Origin: Lacrimispora sp. 210928-DFI.3.58
GTDB taxonomy: Bacteria > Bacillota > Clostridia > Lachnospirales > Lachnospiraceae
DNA: 64,000 bases
Reading direction: 5' to 3'
NCBI RefSeq assembly: GCF_020554865.1
Contig: NZ_JAJCIC010000002.1
Coordinates: 1-64,000 of the forward strand
Part shown: in pieces, positions 1 through 8,741 of the stretch
Numbering within the stretch: position 1 is the first letter of the stretch
Layout: each line of letters begins with the position of its first letter
Notes under the pieces: model-generated
Databases searched by the model: none
Seen by the model: only the letters and a program-made list of their open reading frames with translations
What the model was told of the DNA's origin: nothing
Made by a program: the position numbers and the translations under genes

Positions 1-112
1 CTAAATAGTATGTATACTCTTCTATTGTCTTCCAGCCTGTACTCTTCTGCCCAATGCTGCTCTCATCACTGCTGAAATAGAATTTATAATCCGCATATCC
101 GGCTTCGTCCTT
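1..112 (-). other. Continuation of the cell-wall-binding reading frame beyond the TGA
   Basis: Reading the minus strand in the same frame past the TGA at 113-115 gives an uninterrupted 37-codon stretch to the window edge. It carries aromatic cell-wall-binding repeat character, with ADYKFYF followed by STGWKTIEEYTYYL. This is the same repeat type as the residues before the stop (ADYYFGEQG, TGWQTI). The original gene therefore ran at least to base 1 and probably further. Seen directly; that it is no longer translated is inference. Confidence 0.7.
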
Positions 113-1795
113 TCACCCGCCATATACATTGATGGTCTGCCAGCCGGTTTTCAGGCTTCCGTCGCCCTGCTCTCCGAAATAATAATCCGCCTCTTTCCAC
201 CCCTCCGGGTCTGTCAGCGTCTGGTTCAATGTGCTGGATGCCCAGCCGTACAGCATGAAGCCCTCCGCGTCAAAGGCGTACTGATTTTTTCCAATTGACT
301 GCAGCTTAAAGGTATAATTCCTCTTCGCCTTGCCACTGGGGTCGAAGCGCCGCCAGCCCAGGGGGTTTCCATCCTCGTCCAGCTGCTCCTTCCAGCTGCT
401 CGTGAGCATATAGCCATTCTCGTCTAAATAGTATATCTCGCCGTCATATTCTATAAACTCATCCATTACAGCCGCGCCATCGCGATAGAACATTCTGCCG
501 TTTTCTGTCTCTACCCAATATTCGCTTGCTTCCCCTGCTGCAGTTGCCACGCCATTTTCATCAATTATGTATACGGTGCGCTCTACCGTAACCGTTGTGC
601 TAAACTGCATAACACCCTTCTCATTGAAATAATGAAGGACGCCCTCTATCTCCTGAAGGCCTGTCACTGCTATTCCAGTATCACTCAGATAATAGGTCTT
701 TCCTTCACATTCCACAAAGGCGTTCGCCACAGCAGCGCCATCCTGATAAACCATTCTTCCTAAGATTGTTTTTACCAGATAGGTTCCGCTCTCAGAAACC
801 CAGTAGCCCGTATAGGAAGACTCTGCTTCAGAGGCCAATAGATTCTCTAATTCGGAAACCAGAAGAATCTTTTCACTCGTGCCCTGCCAGCCCACAAATA
901 CCATATTGTTAGCTGTCATATCCTGTTCTGCCCCATCCACTACAACCGAATCATTGCCTGCAAAGCTGAGTTCGAGAGGCTCTGAATCAGGCTTGCCCTC
1001 TCCCCAGTAAAAGGTGATGACATACTGCTCCTGACCGCAGCAGTCGGACAGATTGGCATTTTCCTGACCGCAGACCGGGCAGTCTGGATTTTTCTCCGTC
1101 TCTGTGCATTTGACGTCACAAACACACTCTGCTGCCACTGTAAGGAGCGTCACCTGCGGCTCTTCCTCACCGAGGCAGTCGGACAGATCTGCTCCCTCCT
1201 GGCTGCAGATCGGACAATCACCGTCGATCCAGTCCTCCGTACACTTTGTCTCACAGATACAGCCGTCTGTATCCAGAAGCTTATCTTCCTCTGTTTCCTC
1301 TTCTTTCTTCTGATCTGCATCATTCCCGCTGTCTTCGGTGACACCTGATTCCGAACCAGTGATGCCTTCTGTTGAGCCTGCATTTCCTTCCTCTTCAGAA
1401 CTGCCCTCAGAGCCTGTACTGCCTTCCTCTCCGGAACCTCCCTCAGAACCTGTATTTCCTTCCTCTCCGGAGCCGTCCTCAGAACCTGTATTTCCTTCCT
1501 CTCCGGAACTGCCCTCAGAGCCTGTATTCCCTTCCTCTTCGGTGCTGCCCTCAGAGCCCGTATTTCCTTCGTCCCCGGAACTGCCCTCGGAGCCCGTATT
1601 CCCTTCCTCCCCAGCGCTGCTCTCAGAATCCGTGTTTTCCTCGTCCGTGGAGCCTTTTTCGGAATCTGTCCCTCCGTCTTCCGATGCCGTATTCTCATAG
1701 GAGCTAGCATTTTCTACTGCTCCATAAGCCGGGACAGTTACATTTGTGAGCATAGCTGCTGTTAAAAGCCATGCTGCATATTTTTTTACTTTCAT
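113..1795 (-). CDS. Secreted acidic, Cys-rich cell-wall-binding repeat protein, interrupted by a TGA stop
   Basis: Start chosen at the ATG ending at 1795, preceded by GCAAGGAGGAAAC; the longer frame to 1891 lacks a comparable site. About 560 residues. Residues 1-26 are a signal peptide (MKVKK, hydrophobic core, PAYGA). Residues 59-140 are Gly/Ser/Glu-rich tandem repeats built on EEGNTGSEGSSG. Two Cys modules follow at about 179-207 and 224-252 (C-x-C-x3-C then CPxC). From about residue 290 there are aromatic repeats of the choline-binding/cell-wall-binding type (GRMVYQDGAAV, GKTYYLSDTG, GEIYYLDENGYML). The repeats should hold the protein on the wall; its function is unknown. The frame continues past the TGA, so this is probably a truncated allele of a longer surface protein. 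It is adjacent to a serine recombinase gene. Confidence 0.75.
   Translation of the reverse strand: MKVKKYAAWLLTAAMLTNVTVPAYGAVENASSYENTASEDGGTDSEKGSTDEENTDSESSAGEEGNTGSEGSSGDEGNTGSEGSTEEEGNTGSEGSSGEEGNTGSEDGSGEEGNTGSEGGSGEEGSTGSEGSSEEEGNAGSTEGITGSESGVTEDSGNDADQKKEEETEEDKLLDTDGCICETKCTEDWIDGDCPICSQEGADLSDCLGEEEPQVTLLTVAAECVCDVKCTETEKNPDCPVCGQENANLSDCCGQEQYVITFYWGEGKPDSEPLELSFAGNDSVVVDGAEQDMTANNMVFVGWQGTSEKILLVSELENLLASEAESSYTGYWVSESGTYLVKTILGRMVYQDGAAVANAFVECEGKTYYLSDTGIAVTGLQEIEGVLHYFNEKGVMQFSTTVTVERTVYIIDENGVATAAGEASEYWVETENGRMFYRDGAAVMDEFIEYDGEIYYLDENGYMLTSSWKEQLDEDGNPLGWRRFDPSGKAKRNYTFKLQSIGKNQYAFDAEGFMLYGWASSTLNQTLTDPEGWKEADYYFGEQGDGSLKTGWQTINVYGG
1376..1621 (-). repeat. In-gene tandem repeat coding for an acidic 12-residue unit
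   Basis: Roughly seven imperfect 36-bp units encode variants of EEGNTGSEGSSG (SSGEE, GSGEE, STEEE, SSEEE). The DNA units resemble each other closely (recurring CCTTCCTCTCCGGAAC and CAGAACCTGTATT on the plus strand), the form that changes copy number by slippage. It would make a flexible, negatively charged stalk between the signal peptide and the Cys modules. Confidence 0.8.
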
Positions 1796-1914
1796 GTTTC
1801 CTCCTTGCAAATATTGTGAAATAATACCATTTCTTGCACACACTATCTTACATTTTCTTTTCATCTTTGCCATACCCTTAAAGCTGAGCATACTCTGGAA
1901 AAGCGTTTGATTAT

Positions 1915-2034
1915 GTGTACGTTTCCAAATTCTGCATTTTCATGAAAACATGGATATGTATAGAGCAAAAAATCTTGATTTTTGACTATATAGCTGGTAA
2001 ACTTATTTACATAACGAGGTTCGGAAACGCACAC
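1915..2034. repeat. Inverted repeat between the surface gene and the recombinase gene
   Basis: GTGTACGTTTCCAAA at 1915-1929 is matched in reverse complement by the sequence at 2020-2034 (GTGTGCGTTTCCGAA), 13 of 15 bases, with about 90 bp between. It lies upstream of the surface-protein start and directly 3' of the serine recombinase gene. It could be a pair of recombination half-sites or a chance repeat; only the repeat itself is seen. Confidence 0.45.
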
Positions 2035-2043
2035 TTTTTCAGA

Positions 2044-2739
<696 letters not shown>

Positions 2740-2824
2740 TCAAGGGGGGCAGTTTTCCTGGGCCTGATCCTGCAGCTGCTGTGCTGCAGCTCCTCTCTGC
2801 AAACCTTTTTCTATGTAATAAGAA

Positions 2825-2852
2825 AGCCGCAGACCAGTTACGATCTGCGGCT
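2825..2852 (-). terminator. Rho-independent terminator downstream of the DUF1015 gene
   Basis: A 9-bp perfect stem AGCCGCAGA/TCTGCGGCT is followed on the minus strand by TTCTTATT. It lies 38 bp past the DUF1015 stop codon and fits the end of the serC-serA-DUF1015 unit. Confidence 0.75.
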
Positions 2853-2889
2853 GCTAACGTTCATTTATATTCTTTCTAATGATTGATAC

Positions 2890-4161
2890 CTACCCCAACC
2901 GATGTATAAACAATCCGCTCCGAAGCTTCGGCTCAAACCAGGTAGATTTTGGCGGCATGAGGAGGCCGGCGTCTGCTACCTGAAGCAGCTCCTCTATGGA
3001 GGTGGGGTACATGGAGAATGCCACCTTCATGTCCTCCTTTACTCTCCGCTCCAGCTCTCCTAAGCCACGGATGCCTCCGATAAAGTCAATGCGCTTGTCT
3101 GTCCGCGGATCGCCGATGCCCAGCACTGGGCTTAACAGACAATCCTGCAAAATGGACACATCAAGGCCCTTTACCGGGTCTATGCTCAAGCACTCCGGCT
3201 TTGCCTTCAGGCAGTACCATGTTTCCTCCAGATACATGCCGAAGGTTCCCTTCCCGGAAGGCCCGAAGGGCTCCCGGCCCTTTTCTTCTATTTCAAACTT
3301 CTGGCTTATGGCTGCAAAGAAGCCCTCCTTGTCCAGCCCATTTAAGTCCTTCACCACACGGTTGTAGGGCAGGATCATAAGCTCCTCATCCGGAAACAGT
3401 ACGGACAGGAAATAGTTAAAGGGCTCCTCCCCTGTATAGTCAGGATTTTCCTTTCTGCGCTTTAAGCCCACCTTTACGGCGGAGGCTGCCCTGTGATGGC
3501 CGTCTGCAATGTAGGTAGCGGGAATGGACGCAAAGGCTGCTTCGATGGCCTGGACAAGCCCTCTGCCTCCGGTATATGGCTCCTGACAGCCTGCCTCCCC
3601 GGCGATCCTCCAGACCCGGTGTCCGATTCCATCCTCTGATACAAAATCATACAGAGGCTTTCCTTCCTTTACCTGGGCCACGATCTCCTTCAGAACCTGG
3701 TTCTGCCTGTACGCCAGAAAAATAGGGCCTGTATGGGCATTGGTGGTGTCCACGTGGCGGATGCGGTCGATCTCCTTATCTTCTCTGGTATTCTCATGCT
3801 TTTTGATAATGCCGTTTACATAATCATCAATGGAACAGCAGGCCACGATCCCTGTCTGGTTCCTGCCGTCCATAGTAAGCTCATAGAGGTAATAATTCTC
3901 CCCCTTATCTGTCACATAGACGCCCTCTGCGATCTGTTGATCCAACAGTTCCCTGGCCTTGTCATACACCCGGTCATCGTAGGTGTCCACCTCATCTCCA
4001 AATTGTGTCTCTGCCCTGTCGATATTTAAAAAGGACAGCGGATTTCCTGCCACCACCCGGCAGGCCTCTTTTCTGTTATATACATCATAGGGCAGGGCCG
4101 CTACTTTCGACGCCACCTTCTCCTCAGGCCTGATACAAACAAAAGGCTTTACAACTGCCAT
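2890..4161 (-). CDS. DUF1015 family protein (COG4198) next to serA/serC
   Basis: A 423-residue protein of the DUF1015 family at its usual length. Key visible motif: IADGHHRAASA, with ADGHHR at about 219-224, the hallmark of the family and reminiscent of the ParB/Srx nucleotidase-kinase fold. KHENTREDKE lies at about 121-130. ATG ending at 4161 is preceded by GAAGGAGAGAAA. It is third in a minus-strand serC-serA-DUF1015 row and ends at a terminator. The family is commonly found beside serine-synthesis genes. Because no phosphoserine phosphatase gene (serB) is in this cluster, a role in phosphoserine/serine interconversion is attractive, but it is inference. Family assignment is firm, biochemical function is not. 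Confidence 0.85.
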   Translation of the reverse strand: MAVVKPFVCIRPEEKVASKVAALPYDVYNRKEACRVVAGNPLSFLNIDRAETQFGDEVDTYDDRVYDKARELLDQQIAEGVYVTDKGENYYLYELTMDGRNQTGIVACCSIDDYVNGIIKKHENTREDKEIDRIRHVDTTNAHTGPIFLAYRQNQVLKEIVAQVKEGKPLYDFVSEDGIGHRVWRIAGEAGCQEPYTGGRGLVQAIEAAFASIPATYIADGHHRAASAVKVGLKRRKENPDYTGEEPFNYFLSVLFPDEELMILPYNRVVKDLNGLDKEGFFAAISQKFEIEEKGREPFGPSGKGTFGMYLEETWYCLKAKPECLSIDPVKGLDVSILQDCLLSPVLGIGDPRTDKRIDFIGGIRGLGELERRVKEDMKVAFSMYPTSIEELLQVADAGLLMPPKSTWFEPKLRSGLFIHRLG

Positions 4162-4356
4162 GATTTTCTCTCCTTCCAGCTTTTCAATGCCGCAGCCGCT
4201 GCCAGGGGCCCGCCCCGGTATCCAGTCTGGCTGCCGTCATTTTCCCGTACCAAAAGGGCCTTCACAGCGCCAAACCGCCGTGAAGGTCCTTCTCATCATT
4301 CTTTCCGTCTGCCATGCATCTTCCTGCCTTCAAAAAGTATGTACACAGAGAGCATA

Positions 4357-5520
4357 TTATTTCACCACGCGCACTCTCAGCACGCCCTTGATCCCGTTTA
4401 ACTTCTGGATCGTCATAGCCTCCGGCCTGTGCTCCAGATCAAGCAGGGTGTATGCGTACTTATCCCGGCTCTTATTTGTCATGTCGGAAATGTTCACGCC
4501 CTGCTCAGCCAGGATGCCTGTGATCTGTCCGATCATGTTGGGGATGTTCAGATGGAGCACTGCAATGCGGCTCTCAGCCTGGCACACGCCCATGTCGCAG
4601 GCAGGATAGTTCACAGAATTCCTGATATTGCCGTTCTCCAGATAGTCTGTCATCTCCTGTACTGCCATCACGGCGCAGTTGTCCTCAGACTCCTTTGTGG
4701 AAGCGCCAAGATGCGGGATCAGGATGGCCTTATCCATGTGGGCTACCTTTGGATTCGGGAAATCACTCACATAGCGGGCTACCTTGCCGGATGCAAGTGC
4801 TGCTGCCATATCATCGTCATTTACCAGGGTATCGCGGGCAAAGTTCAGGACTACAACGCCGTCCTTCATCATATCCAGCTTTTCTTTGTTGATCATGTGC
4901 TTTGTGGAATCCATCAGCGGCACATGCACGGTAATGTAGTCGCACTCCTGGAAAATGGTGTCTGCATTTGTGATATGCTTTACGTTTCTGGACAGTCTCC
5001 AGGCTGCATTGACAGAGATAAAGGGATCATATCCATAGACCTCCATGCCCAGATGGGTAGCTGCATTGGCAACCTCTGCGCCGATGGCGCCCAGGCCAAT
5101 CACGCCCAGCTTCTTGCCCTTTACCTCGCAGCCTGCAAAAGCCTTCTTGCTCTTCTCAGCCGCCTTTGCAATGCCCTCATCCTCTGCATTAGCCTTGCAC
5201 CAGCCAATGCCGCCTACGATGTCGCGGGAAGCTAAGAGCATTCCGGCGATCACCAGCTCCTTTACGCCGTTGGCATTGGCTCCGGGGGTGTTGAACACCA
5301 CCACGCCGGCCTCGGCACAGGCATCTAAGGGAATATTGTTCACTCCTGCTCCCGCACGGCCTACTGCCAGCAGGCCCTCCAGCAGCTCCATCTCATGCAT
5401 GGAGGCGCTGCGCACCAGGACGCCGTCTGCCTCCGCGAAATTGTCCGTCAGCTCATAGTCAGCCGGGAACAGGTCTGTTCCGCAGGCTGCGATCGGGTTT
5501 AAGCAATGTATTTTCTTCAT
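4357..5520 (-). CDS. serA: D-3-phosphoglycerate dehydrogenase
   Basis: 387 residues, the short SerA form. It oxidises 3-phosphoglycerate to 3-phosphohydroxypyruvate with NAD, the first step of serine synthesis, in the cytosol. The nucleotide-binding motif GLGAIGAEVA is at about 142-151, followed by YGYDP. The active-site Arg lies in NFARD (226-230) and the active-site His in IPHLGAST (about 268-275). A C-terminal ACT-type regulatory domain covers about 315-387 (VLHLNIPNMIGQITGILAEQ), which in this family can bind serine for feedback inhibition. It lies 30 bp downstream of serC and is co-oriented with the DUF1015 gene, indicating one transcription unit. Confidence 0.93.
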   Translation of the reverse strand: MKKIHCLNPIAACGTDLFPADYELTDNFAEADGVLVRSASMHEMELLEGLLAVGRAGAGVNNIPLDACAEAGVVVFNTPGANANGVKELVIAGMLLASRDIVGGIGWCKANAEDEGIAKAAEKSKKAFAGCEVKGKKLGVIGLGAIGAEVANAATHLGMEVYGYDPFISVNAAWRLSRNVKHITNADTIFQECDYITVHVPLMDSTKHMINKEKLDMMKDGVVVLNFARDTLVNDDDMAAALASGKVARYVSDFPNPKVAHMDKAILIPHLGASTKESEDNCAVMAVQEMTDYLENGNIRNSVNYPACDMGVCQAESRIAVLHLNIPNMIGQITGILAEQGVNISDMTNKSRDKYAYTLLDLEHRPEAMTIQKLNGIKGVLRVRVVK

Positions 5521-5550
5521 AATCCGTCTCCTCTACAAATAAAGCAGCAG

Positions 5551-6636
5551 TTAGTTGCTGTGCTTCTTCTCAAAATCATCCATGAATGCAACCAGCTTCT
5601 CCACGCCAGCCATAGGCATTGCATTGTAAATGCTGGCTCTCATGCCGCCTACGGTCCTGTGGCCCTTTAAGTTCTCCAGTCCTGCTGCCTTTGACTCCTT
5701 CACAAACAGGGCATCCATCTCCTCATTGCCGGTGATGAACGGAACATTCATAAGGGAGCGGTCCTTCTTCACAACAGTGCCCTTAAACAGCTTGCTCTGG
5801 TCTAAGAAATCGTAGAGGAGCTTTGCCTTTTTCTCATTCTGCTCCTTCATGACCTCCAGGCCGCCCATGGCCTTTAACCACTTAAATACCTTGCCGCAGA
5901 TGTAAATGCCGTAGGTTGGCGGTGTGTTGTATAAGGAATCCGCATCCGCGTGTGTCTTGTAGCGGAGCATGGTTGGAGTTCCCGGAAGGACATCCTCTGT
6001 CACCAGGTTCTCTCTTACGATCACGATCACAGTACCTGCCGGTCCCACGTTCTTCTGCGCCCCTGCAAAGATCAGGCCGTATTTTGTCACGTCCACAGGC
6101 TCAGATAAGAAGCAGGAAGACTGGTCTGCTACCAGGAGCTTGCCCTTTGTATTTGGTAAGGTCCAGTACTTTGTGCCGTAAATCGTATTGTTCTCACAGA
6201 TATAAACATAATCTGCATTCTCAGATACCGGAAGGTCGGAGCAATCCGGAATATAGCTGAAGGTCTTATCTGCGCTGGAGGCAATGGCATTTGCCTGGCC
6301 GTACATAGAAGCCTCTTTGTGAGCCTTCTTTGCCCACTGACCTGTCACAATGTAGTCAGCCACCTTGTTCTTCATCAGGTTCATGGGCACCATAGCAAAC
6401 TGCTGGGAAGCGCCTCCCTGAAGGAACAGGACTTTGTAGTTATCCGGAATATGTAAAAGATCCCGCAGGTCTGATTCAGCATCTTTGATGATAGTATCAT
6501 AAGCCTTAGATCGATGACTCATCTCCATCACTGACATTCCTGTACCTCTGTAATCCAGCATCTCTGCTGCAGCTTCCTTCAGGACGTCCTCCGGCAGCAC
6601 AGCCGGGCCTGCTGAAAAATTGTAAACTCTGCTCAT
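5551..6636 (-). CDS. serC: Phosphoserine aminotransferase
   Basis: 361 residues, normal for SerC, a class V PLP aminotransferase that makes phosphoserine from phosphohydroxypyruvate and glutamate. Starts MSRVYNFSAGPAVLP, the family N terminus. The PLP-binding Lys is K195 in AGAQKNVGPAG. HRTVGGMRASIYNAMP near the C terminus contributes phosphate/substrate contacts. ATG ending at 6636 is preceded by AAGGAGGAGAAACAG. It is the first gene of serC-serA-DUF1015; the 385-bp upstream gap contains a mobile-looking 152-bp palindromic element and a strong hairpin. Confidence 0.95.
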   Translation of the reverse strand: MSRVYNFSAGPAVLPEDVLKEAAAEMLDYRGTGMSVMEMSHRSKAYDTIIKDAESDLRDLLHIPDNYKVLFLQGGASQQFAMVPMNLMKNKVADYIVTGQWAKKAHKEASMYGQANAIASSADKTFSYIPDCSDLPVSENADYVYICENNTIYGTKYWTLPNTKGKLLVADQSSCFLSEPVDVTKYGLIFAGAQKNVGPAGTVIVIVRENLVTEDVLPGTPTMLRYKTHADADSLYNTPPTYGIYICGKVFKWLKAMGGLEVMKEQNEKKAKLLYDFLDQSKLFKGTVVKKDRSLMNVPFITGNEEMDALFVKESKAAGLENLKGHRTVGGMRASIYNAMPMAGVEKLVAFMDDFEKKHSN

Positions 6637-6682
6637 CTGTTTCTCCTCCTTGATCGATGTGACTGCACATCCATTTTATTTA

Positions 6683-6834
6683 TAACTGTTCAGAGCGGCG
6701 GGAAAACAGGCGGAAAAAGCTGTGTTAAGCTCGCTTATAAGCAGCTTTTTCCGTCTGTTTTCGCATCGGAGGAACCTCCGATGCTTCTTGAATGACGAAT
6801 GTCATTCAAGAAGATGCCCCTTTCTGAATAGTTA
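6683..6834. repeat. 152-bp palindromic element, family A copy 1
   Basis: The ends are TAACTGTTCAG and the inverted CTGAATAGTTA. Inside are three self-complementary blocks: a long arm pair around AAACAGGCGGAAAAAGCTG, CATCGGAGG/CCTCCGATG, and CTTCTTGAATGAC/GTCATTCAAGAAG. A nearly identical 152-bp copy in opposite orientation is at 48596-48747. Non-coding; looks like a MITE or repetitive extragenic palindrome. It sits between ilvB and serC. Confidence 0.85.
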
Positions 6835-6857
6835 CTTTCTTTAATATATGCAGATGA

Positions 6858-6900
6858 CTTCCCTGTATTCGGGACTCTGGAAAATCCCGGCACAGGGAAG
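6858..6900. other. Strong two-part hairpin upstream of serC
   Basis: CTTCCCTGT (6858-6866) pairs with ACAGGGAAG (6892-6900), and inside it GGGA (6871-6874) pairs with TCCC (6885-6888). No T-run follows on the minus strand, so it is not a standard terminator. It may be a structured leader of serC or the core of another small palindrome. The rest of 6901-7021 holds a weaker ATAGCTG/CAGCTAT hairpin and no recognised gene; no T-box signature was found. Confidence 0.5.
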
Positions 6901-7021
6901 CCGCCTGACTATATACAACCTCGTATACCTGTCCCTTTTATAGCTGCCATTCAGCTATCCGGCACTTTATCGTGGTAATCTATAACGTTTCTAAAGTGTT
7001 AAAACCTACTATACACCTTTT

Positions 7022-8704
7022 TTAGTTAATTTTCAAGTCCGTATCATCAAATGCGTCAGCAATCGGTGCTCCCGGTGATACCATCGGGAATACCTTCTCA
7101 TCGCAGCTGATCTGGCAGTCGATGACCACAGGGATATTTAAGGCAATAGCCTCACGGAGCACCGGCTCTAATTCCTCCTTCTGGGTTACGCGGTAAGCCT
7201 TTGCTCCCATGGCCTCTGCCAGCTTCACGAAATCCACCGCATCATTGAGAATCGTCTGGGAATAACGCTTTCCATAGAACAGTGTCTGCCACTGGCGCAC
7301 CATGCCCAGCACGTGGTTGTTCACCACCACCTGGATGATCGGGATATTGTAGCGGGTGGCTGTGGCGATCTCATTCATGTTCATGCGGAAGCAGCCGTCT
7401 CCTGCAATGTTGATGACTGTCTTGTCCTTGCAGCCCATCTTTGCGCCGATGGCAGCACCCAGGCCGTAGCCCATGGTCCCAAGGCCGCCGGAGGTCAGAA
7501 GTGTTCTTGGCTGGCGGTACTGGTAATACTGGGCCGCCCACATCTGATGCTGGCCCACCTCCGTTACGATAATGCCATCCCCGCCTGTTACCTCATTGAT
7601 GGTCTGTACAATAAAAGGACCTGTGAGCGTGCTCTTGTCATAGCGAAGGGGATACATATCCTTCATGCGCTCAATATGAGCGATCCACTCATCATGGTTT
7701 GCCGGGTCAAGGCGGGCATTGAGCTTGCGCAGAATGATCTTCACATCGCCGATAATGCTGGCATCCACCTTGATATTCTTATTGATCTCCGCCGGGTCAA
7801 TGTCCAGCTGGAGGATCTTGGCATTTTTTGCAAATTTGGAGGCATTTCCTGTCACACGGTCACTGAAGCGGGCGCCTACTACGATCAGCAGGTCTGCCTC
7901 TGTGATTCCGAAGTTGGAGGTCTTTGTGCCGTGCATGCCCACCATGCCTGTGTACAGTTCATCTGCACCGTCAAATGCTCCCTTGCCCATAAGGCTGTCT
8001 GCCACAGGAGCCTGGATCTTCTTGGCAAATGCCCTCAGCTCGTCAGAGGCATTGGAGATCACAGCGCCGCCGCCCACAAAGATGAAGGGCTTTCTGGACT
8101 TGCGGATCATCTCCACTGCCCTGTCCATGTCCTCCTCTGTGATGGTATCGCTCTGGCGCACGATCTCCTCCGGCTCCTGCTTCTCATACTCGCAGAGAGC
8201 GGCAGTCACATCCTTTGTGATATCCACAAGGACAGGACCCGGCCTTCCTGTCTGGGCAATGGTAAATGCCCGGCGGATGACCTTTGCCAGCTTATTTACA
8301 TCCTTTACGATAAAGTTATATTTTGTAATGGGCATGGTCACGCCTGTGATGTCGATCTCCTGGAAGCTGTCCTTTCCCAGAAGGCTGTTTGCCACATTAC
8401 ATGTGATGGCTACCACCGGAACGGAATCCATATAGGCTGTTGCGATTCCTGTTACCAGGTTTGTTGCACCGGGGCCTGAGGTGGCCAGACATACGCCAAC
8501 CTTTCCGGTGGCCCTTGCATATCCGTCCGCCGCATGGGAAGCTCCCTGCTCATGGGAGGTAAGGATATGGGTGATCTCATTCTGATGCTGGTAAAGCGCG
8601 TCATATATGTTAAGGATAGCGCCTCCCGGATAGCCAAACACGGTATCTACGCCCTGCTCCTTTAAACACTCTACTACGATCTCTGCTCCCGTTAATTTAC
8701 TCAT
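7022..8704 (-). CDS. ilvB: Acetolactate synthase large subunit
   Basis: 560 residues, a ThDP enzyme that condenses two pyruvates, or pyruvate and 2-oxobutyrate, at the entry to branched-chain amino acid synthesis. N-terminal PYR domain with GYPGGAILNIYDAL and the cofactor-activating Glu in SHEQGASHAADGYA (E52). A central FAD/DHS-like domain follows (VGGGAVISNA). The C-terminal ThDP motif starts GDGCFRMN and ends in VVVNN. It is the last gene of the leuB-ilvD-ilvB row, 37 bp after ilvD. No small regulatory subunit gene (ilvN) is next to it, so any feedback subunit must be encoded elsewhere. Confidence 0.93.
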   Translation of the reverse strand: MSKLTGAEIVVECLKEQGVDTVFGYPGGAILNIYDALYQHQNEITHILTSHEQGASHAADGYARATGKVGVCLATSGPGATNLVTGIATAYMDSVPVVAITCNVANSLLGKDSFQEIDITGVTMPITKYNFIVKDVNKLAKVIRRAFTIAQTGRPGPVLVDITKDVTAALCEYEKQEPEEIVRQSDTITEEDMDRAVEMIRKSRKPFIFVGGGAVISNASDELRAFAKKIQAPVADSLMGKGAFDGADELYTGMVGMHGTKTSNFGITEADLLIVVGARFSDRVTGNASKFAKNAKILQLDIDPAEINKNIKVDASIIGDVKIILRKLNARLDPANHDEWIAHIERMKDMYPLRYDKSTLTGPFIVQTINEVTGGDGIIVTEVGQHQMWAAQYYQYRQPRTLLTSGGLGTMGYGLGAAIGAKMGCKDKTVINIAGDGCFRMNMNEIATATRYNIPIIQVVVNNHVLGMVRQWQTLFYGKRYSQTILNDAVDFVKLAEAMGAKAYRVTQKEELEPVLREAIALNIPVVIDCQISCDEKVFPMVSPGAPIADAFDDTDLKIN

Positions 8705-8741
8705 TGCTTCCGTACTCCTTTTCTTCTAACTGCTGATATTC

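Noticed and set aside
113..115. Selenocysteine or recoded TGA in the cell-wall protein
   Set aside because: No selenocysteine-insertion hairpin follows the codon and the family has Trp there; a point mutation is simpler.
1338..1707. Long Pro/Ser-rich and Arg-rich frames overlapping the acidic repeat
   Set aside because: They are other-frame translations of the tandem repeat in the surface gene; no ribosome-binding site or family similarity.
4429..5235. Plus-strand His/Cys-rich frame opposite serA
   Set aside because: Antisense shadow of serA with repeat-poor, family-less translation; the serA frame has all expected motifs.
6637..7021. T-box or serine-responsive riboswitch upstream of serC
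   Set aside because: No T-box core sequence and no specifier-stem layout could be found; most of the gap is the family A element and simple hairpins.
7313..8479. 388-codon plus-strand frame opposite ilvB
   Set aside because: Antisense shadow caused by codon bias of ilvB; no RBS and no recognisable domain.
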